A stretch of 11,548 nucleotides of DNA, taken from positions 1 through 11,548 of the forward strand of contig JADNRV010000835.1 in NCBI GenBank assembly GCA_015499995.1. Reading direction: 5' to 3'. Positions within the stretch are counted from its first letter, which is position 1; the number at the start of each line of letters is the position of its first letter. The stretch is from Flammula alnicola. Lineage: Eukaryota; Basidiomycota; Agaricomycetes; Agaricales; Strophariaceae. A model generated the notes under the pieces. That model was given only the letters and a program-made list of their open reading frames with translations. It was not told the DNA's origin and made no database searches. Positions 7,337 through 11,548 of this stretch are shown piece after piece. A program made the translations under genes and the position numbers.

Positions 7337-10300
7337 CTAAAGTACGGGTACCAGGTCTACCCCAGTGCGCAAGGTATCCTTCGCAACGCCAACCGCCCAT
7401 CTAACAAACTTCAACACCTCATCGTCAGCAGCTGATTTGTCCTTAAATGTTTCCGACAAGTAGTAGATAAGTCCCATGGCCAATGTTTGGACTCGCGAGG
7501 CCTTGATGAAGATTTCTTCAATTGCATTACGATTGCGCGTGAAAGTTATTTTCTTCGCATCCAGAATCACAAGCGGTGTTGACCGTTGGCTATTGACGAA
7601 GAGTTGTGTGAATAGTTCTTTCAGGAAGTCTCGTGTTCGTGGTTTGAGTATCGTGAAATCCACAGGCTGCAAATGTCAAAATCAGATGCCATGCGATGGA
7701 GAAAAGAAGTGCAAGACGGATCCTTACCTTCAGTATGAGAAGGGTCACGCAGTCCTTGGCGATCCACCATGCGTATGCTCTCGCGACATTCCGCATGCGG
7801 CTTTCCGATATGCTTTTCACATCAAAGTCATCATCTTCGTCGATGTTTTTAATTACGGCGGCACCGCCAACGTTCTTTTCGCCAAGATCACGTAAGAAAT
7901 CCCATAAGCTGAACTGCAAGGTGATCTTATACGCATGTGATGTGCGACAGAGCTGCTGGCAGACCAGAGTGTAATATGGATTGTAGGACCTTTCCTGGAG
8001 CAAGGTGAATAAACGCATTTAACGATCACGAGAGAAGAAGTCGCACATTTCCACAGCAGTGCAACAGGACACGTATAATTTCACGTTGTTGAACTTCTGT
8101 GAGATTCAGCTGAGAAAGTCTCTCGCATGCATCAATGTAATCCTGAAAGGCAGAAGAAATTTCAATTAAATTTGTTGCCACGCGAAAAATGAATCGATAA
8201 CGCACATCGCTACTCATCAGAACAACAAAAATCCCTCGGCGGATCTCAGTATTCATCCCTTGCGAGCGAGCAAGCTTGATGAGATCTGCGGACTCATTAG
8301 GCTTGGTATCTTGCTCCGCATTACTGGCACCAGTTGACTTGGTGAACTCTACTTGCTTGTCGACCAAAGGGTCGCCACTCCATGCGGCGCCAACTAGCCA
8401 CCACTTTCCCTTCGTTTCTGCTGAATGGAGATCTTCAAGAGAAACGCGCAATGGCTCATGGGCGAGAACTGGATTAAGAGGACAAGCAACCTCAGTCTGG
8501 CGGAACAGATTTGGTTTGGACTAGAAACTTACCATGCCGCGACTTGGTCAGACCAGAGAGGAATTTCTTCATCCTTTCCACGGCAGCACCGCCCTGATTC
8601 TGGGTCGCGTTCCTCTTTAGTTTGTTGTTCTTTAGGTTTGTGAGGGTCTCGATCATGAACCGAGTGCGAGAGCTGATATACGTTGAGCAAACAGGAGGTA
8701 ACGCAAATGAAAGAAGCGAACCTGACTGCATCGTCTGTGGTTGAAACTTTGCCTTGAACGATCTGAATGATGTCCTTCAATGCTGATGGATCATCCTGTC
8801 TGAGCTGCTGCCCAGAATCTGTGAAGCCAAAAAGTCAGTTGTAGTCCACTTCTCACAATACGGATGACTGACTGCGCACGATCTTGAGCAATAACTCGAC
8901 CTTAAATTCAGACAAATCCCCATCGAGGAGGGCACGGATAATGTCGAAAACGAGGGCACATGAGATGACTTGGAAGTTATAGAGTTCCGATATCAAGACA
9001 AGTAAGTTCGAGCATTCTTTTCCTTCTTGTTCTGTTGTATCAGGAGCTGAATCTTGCATAGCAGCATAGTGTCGTTCATACGACGCGACGACGCATTGAA
9101 CAAAATGGGCAGCTATATGGGGAATGAGCACAAATAATTTTTTTCTTCCACGTGAAGCGCACCGAATTCGATTCCAACAATCTTGTGCAAGCTACCAACG
9201 AAGGCAGCGTATAGGACAACATATGAATCCAGTAGAGATGAGTGGGCAGATATTCCGTTTATGATCAATGTTGTCAAAGTGGAAGTGACATCTAGTGGGA
9301 CGTCAGTTCTTCCGTGTCTCGACCTCGTATGGGCGATGAATCCTACCATTTCTACGATGTTCTCGATAAACCTCCTCAAAGCTATCGACAATCGACCCAA
9401 TGTTTTGTTCGCTCATCCTGAGAGAAATAGAATTAGTTGAAAGGAAAATAATTCCATGGGTTATGCATACCGATTGAGTAAACCTTTTAACTGTCTTGTC
9501 AGTTTCTGGATTGCCTCAGATGTCGTGTCTGGTTCTCTTTGTGCGTTTCTGAGATGAGGAGGTATGTATGCGCCTTTGAAAGCATGAGTAAAGTGGCCTG
9601 TATGAGGTGCTAAGCGGCTCAAACCTGTTGCTGTAGGCTTATTGGCGGGTTCCGTTTCCTCTTCCTGGATATCTAGAATGGTGGGTGACTCAGAGTCATC
9701 CTGCACAATACCATGCCATTCCTCTTCGGAATCGTATTCCCCTGAACTCTCAGCATCAGATGGGTCTTCAGAACTATGCGATCTTGATTCTTCATCTTCA
9801 TGGGAGTAATTGGTCTATTTGACGGTCAGTCGATATTCTCCAGGACGGAAAATGGAACACACCTGCGCTGTAGGCGGCACAAACGAGTCCGCCCAGCTCA
9901 TAAGGTCTATCGACAAACGTCAACTTCTCGCAATCTAAAGTTGCTACCTTGTAAGAACGCACCGTCTAAACCATCATCCTCCTGTTTTTTTGATTTCTTC
10001 TTTCCAGTCTTCCCAAGTCCAAGCTGAGCCTCCAGGTATGCAATATACGCATCTTCTTTTTCTTCCTGGGGCGTTTTCAGAGTGCTAGTTGAAGCTCTCT
10101 TGGTGAGTTTCTCCAGGGCCGAAGCTTTCGATGGTTTCGAAGACTTTGTGGGAGTAGGTTTAGGACTCGACGAGACTGTGGGTGGTTTCTTTTCCTTCTT
10201 TTGAGTAGTGAGCTGAGGAGGCAGTTTGCTCTTCAATCCAGAGCCCTCTTCAGTATCGTTTTGGCGAGATTTCTTGTGCCGAGGTGACTCGCTGTGTTCT

Positions 10301-10565
10301 TCCTCCGCGCCTCGTTTCCTCGCATTTGGCGCGTGCGAGAAATATTCAGCCTTTTTCATCTTTTGCGCAACGCGCTCCTGTTTCCTAGCCTCCTTTCGCG
10401 ATCCAGGACGCTGGCGATGCTGATTTTGAGGGTGATCATTGGCTGGATGACTTTGAGCATTTCAGATAAATATTTGCGAATGGGAAACTCACGGACAGAT
10501 TCCTCGATTTGCTGTTGTAAACTCTGTGGAAGTCGTGTGGTAGATGTTTTTTTCCTGATAGCCAT
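7337..10565 (-). CDS. SGD1: Nucleolar MIF4G-MA3 protein SGD1/NOM1
   Basis: Sgd1/NOM1 acts in the nucleolus in 18S rRNA maturation and 40S assembly. Thirteen exons, listed 5' to 3' on the minus strand: 10565-10493, 10442-9948, 9906-9863, 9814-9471, 9417-9347, 9291-9163, 9112-8873, 8818-8722, 8672-8533, 8468-8206, 8142-8047, 7994-7728, 7666-7337. They total 2589 nt, 862 residues, with every phase matching. The N-terminus starts MAIRKKTSTTRLPQSL, followed by a long Lys/Ser/Glu-rich region typical of nucleolar proteins. KEDAYIAYLEAQLG and DDGLDGAFLQ come next, then an acidic stretch. MIF4G runs from QLKGLLNRMSEQNIGSIV (about residue 312) through LLDSYVVLYAAFVGSLHKIVGIEFG to TRFMIETLTNLKNNKLK (about 520). 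MA3 follows with GIFVVLMSSDDYIDA, EIIRVLLHCCGNE, SYNPYYTLVCQQLC and the closing EEIFIKA. Introns are 41-64 nt, all GT-AG. The 63-nt intron 8143-8205 is stop-free and in frame. Upstream lies a tRNA gene only 116 nt away. Confidence 0.95.
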
Positions 10566-10681
10566 GCTGCTTGCGAAGATTCCGGGTAGGGCGACTTGTG
10601 GGAAAAAAGTTTGACAGGACGAAAATTAACGTTGGAGTGCATCCCGAGTCATATGTACTTACCAGTGAGAAAACTGCCACC

Positions 10682-10783
10682 GGCCTAATGGTCTAGTAGT
10701 ATGATACGCGCTTCGGGTTTAACCCCGCTTCGTTGAGAAGCTGAAGATGTGCGTGGTCCCGGGTTCAATTCCCGGTTGGGCCC
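10682..10783 (+). tRNA. tRNA-Pro(CGG) with a 30-nt intron
   Basis: It folds as a complete cloverleaf. The acceptor stem GGCCTAA/TTGGGCC has seven pairs, one of them G-T. The D arm is GTCTAGTAGTATGAT. The anticodon stem is CGCGC (10707-10711) with GTGCG (10749-10753). The loop is TTCGGG plus T, giving anticodon CGG at 10714-10716. The T arm is CCGGG-TTCAATT-CCCGG. The intron 10718-10747 interrupts after position 37, the canonical place for eukaryotic nuclear tRNA introns. Mature length is 72 nt without CCA; the discriminator is C10783. The layout resembles other eukaryotic tRNA-Pro genes (TGGTCTAGTNGTATGAT). Confidence 0.95.
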
Positions 10784-10785
10784 CA

Positions 10786-10792
10786 TTTTTTT
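10786..10792 (+). terminator. RNA polymerase III T-run terminator of tRNA-Pro
   Basis: Seven consecutive T residues begin three bases after the discriminator base, followed by C and another four T. This is a standard Pol III stop signal. Confidence 0.85.
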
Positions 10793-11057
10793 CTTTTCCT
10801 ATTTTCTGTATTTCAGCTTCAGGGCTTGTCTTTGGAATTTCACATAAAGTTCTCACGTCTTGACATGCACTGCCATCACTAGTACTCAACCATGACCATC
10901 ACTGCCATGTTACCTCATGTTACACAGCTTCAATGGTTTGCGGCTGCATTGCAAGGTTTTCAAGGCTTCGGTCGAATCGACACCTTACTTTTAGTCTCTC
11001 TCCTCGTTCAAGTTTAGGGGTGCAATTCGCCGATTAGATCACTCTCTCGAGGCCCAC

Positions 11058-11548
11058 ATGAGTATCCTTCGTGGTGCTCGCAAGGTTGTCATTCAGGATG
11101 CACAGTTCAATGCCTACGATAACAGAGTCACAAATTCTTCGCAACCAGCTGCGAACTTTGGGACGATTACGCCTGAAAGTGGGTTATGGTCTTCTTGACA
11201 ATTTTCGTGTTAGTAATAGCAAGCAACAGGCGTCTTGCATATCCTTCAAAGCCATAGTGCTATTGCGGGTCTACTCAATGCAAGCGAGCAGTTCGATGCT
11301 CCCAAGTGCGATCCTGACACGCGCGCCTCCATCATAGAAACAATTACAAACTGGGTCCAAGCAGGCACCTCGTCTTCCTCCTCGTCTATGTTCTGGCTCC
11401 GTGGACCAGCCGGAGTTGGGAAATCTGCCGTCGCACAAGCAGTCGCTCTCCTGCTTGAGCAAGAAGAGGATCTCGCTGCCAGTTTCTTTTTCTCTCGAAC
11501 TGCGCCTGGTCGAAACAACGGCAATATGCTAATCGTGACCTTGGCATA
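11058..11548 (+). CDS. NLR-like NACHT/STAND P-loop NTPase, 5' part
   Basis: Two exons are visible: 11058-11178 and 11230 to the window edge, joined by a 51-nt GT-AG intron (11179-11229). The protein begins MSILRGARKVVIQDAQFNAY, an N-terminal pattern I associate with basidiomycete NACHT proteins. Then come SHSAIAGLLNASEQFDAPKC and TRASIIETITNWV, the linker before the NTPase. The Walker A motif is GPAGVGKS at 11403-11426 (residues 99-106), preceded by MFWLR, and is followed by LLEQEEDLAASFFFSR, typical of fungal NLRs. The Walker B, winged-helix and repeat sensor regions lie beyond the window, so neither completeness nor the C-terminal repeat type can be judged. Such proteins are thought to act in non-self recognition and cell-death control; that role is inferred from the family. 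The 265 nt between the tRNA terminator and this ATG show only loosely repeated CCATCACTGCCAT text and no other gene. Confidence 0.85.

Noticed and set aside
8492..8731. A minus-strand frame with its own ATG within SGD1, suggesting a separate protein
   Set aside because: Its C-terminal part is SGD1 exon 9 (TRFMIETLTNLKNNKLK); the N-terminal part is intron sequence, resolved by donor 8721 and acceptor 8673.
9907..9947. The SGD1 open frame continuing past DGAFLQ to a stop
   Set aside because: It is a 41-nt intron; removing it joins DGAFLQ to DLMSWADSFVPP in frame with the rest of the protein.
1..11548. CRISPR array, insertion sequence, LTR or TIR transposon
   Set aside because: No regularly spaced repeats, transposase or reverse-transcriptase motifs, or long terminal repeats were seen; the organism is eukaryotic.

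Overview
The window looks like nuclear DNA from a basidiomycete fungus, most likely an agaricomycete. Genes are dense and cut by many 40-70 nt GT-AG introns with fungal-type branch points. There is an intron-containing nuclear tRNA, tandem secreted DUF4360 genes, and the start of an NLR-like P-loop NTPase of the kind expanded in mushrooms. Assignments rest on protein motifs read by eye; no search was run.

Layout, left to right. (1) 58-431 (+): TIM14/PAM18, the J-protein of the mitochondrial import motor, recognisable but out of frame at two A runs. (2) About 559-2283 (+): an unrecognised multi-exon coding region broken in many places, followed to 2749 by a weak possible coding block. (3) 2918-4086 and 4917-6106 (+): two tandem DUF4360 secreted-protein genes with almost superimposable ten-exon structures. 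(4) 6372-7301 (+): EFM4-type eEF1A lysine methyltransferase, five exons, intact. (5) 7337-10565 (-): SGD1/NOM1, a nucleolar MIF4G-MA3 ribosome-biogenesis protein, thirteen exons, intact, converging on EFM4 with 35 nt between the stop codons. (6) 10682-10783 (+): tRNA-Pro(CGG) with a 30-nt intron and a Pol III T-run terminator. (7) 11058 to the window end (+): N-terminal part of a NACHT/STAND-type NTPase, cut by the window edge.

The housekeeping genes share broad themes (mitochondrial import, eEF1A methylation, 40S biogenesis, tRNA), but eukaryotic gene order does not imply an operon. The lineage-specific content is the DUF4360 pair and the NLR-like gene. The most striking sequence-level signals are: the concentration of frame breaks in the first 2.3 kb while about 4.6 kb of coding sequence downstream reads cleanly; a GC-AG intron in one DUF4360 copy; and an 11-bp insertion in the other copy that appears to be tolerated only by a shifted splice acceptor.
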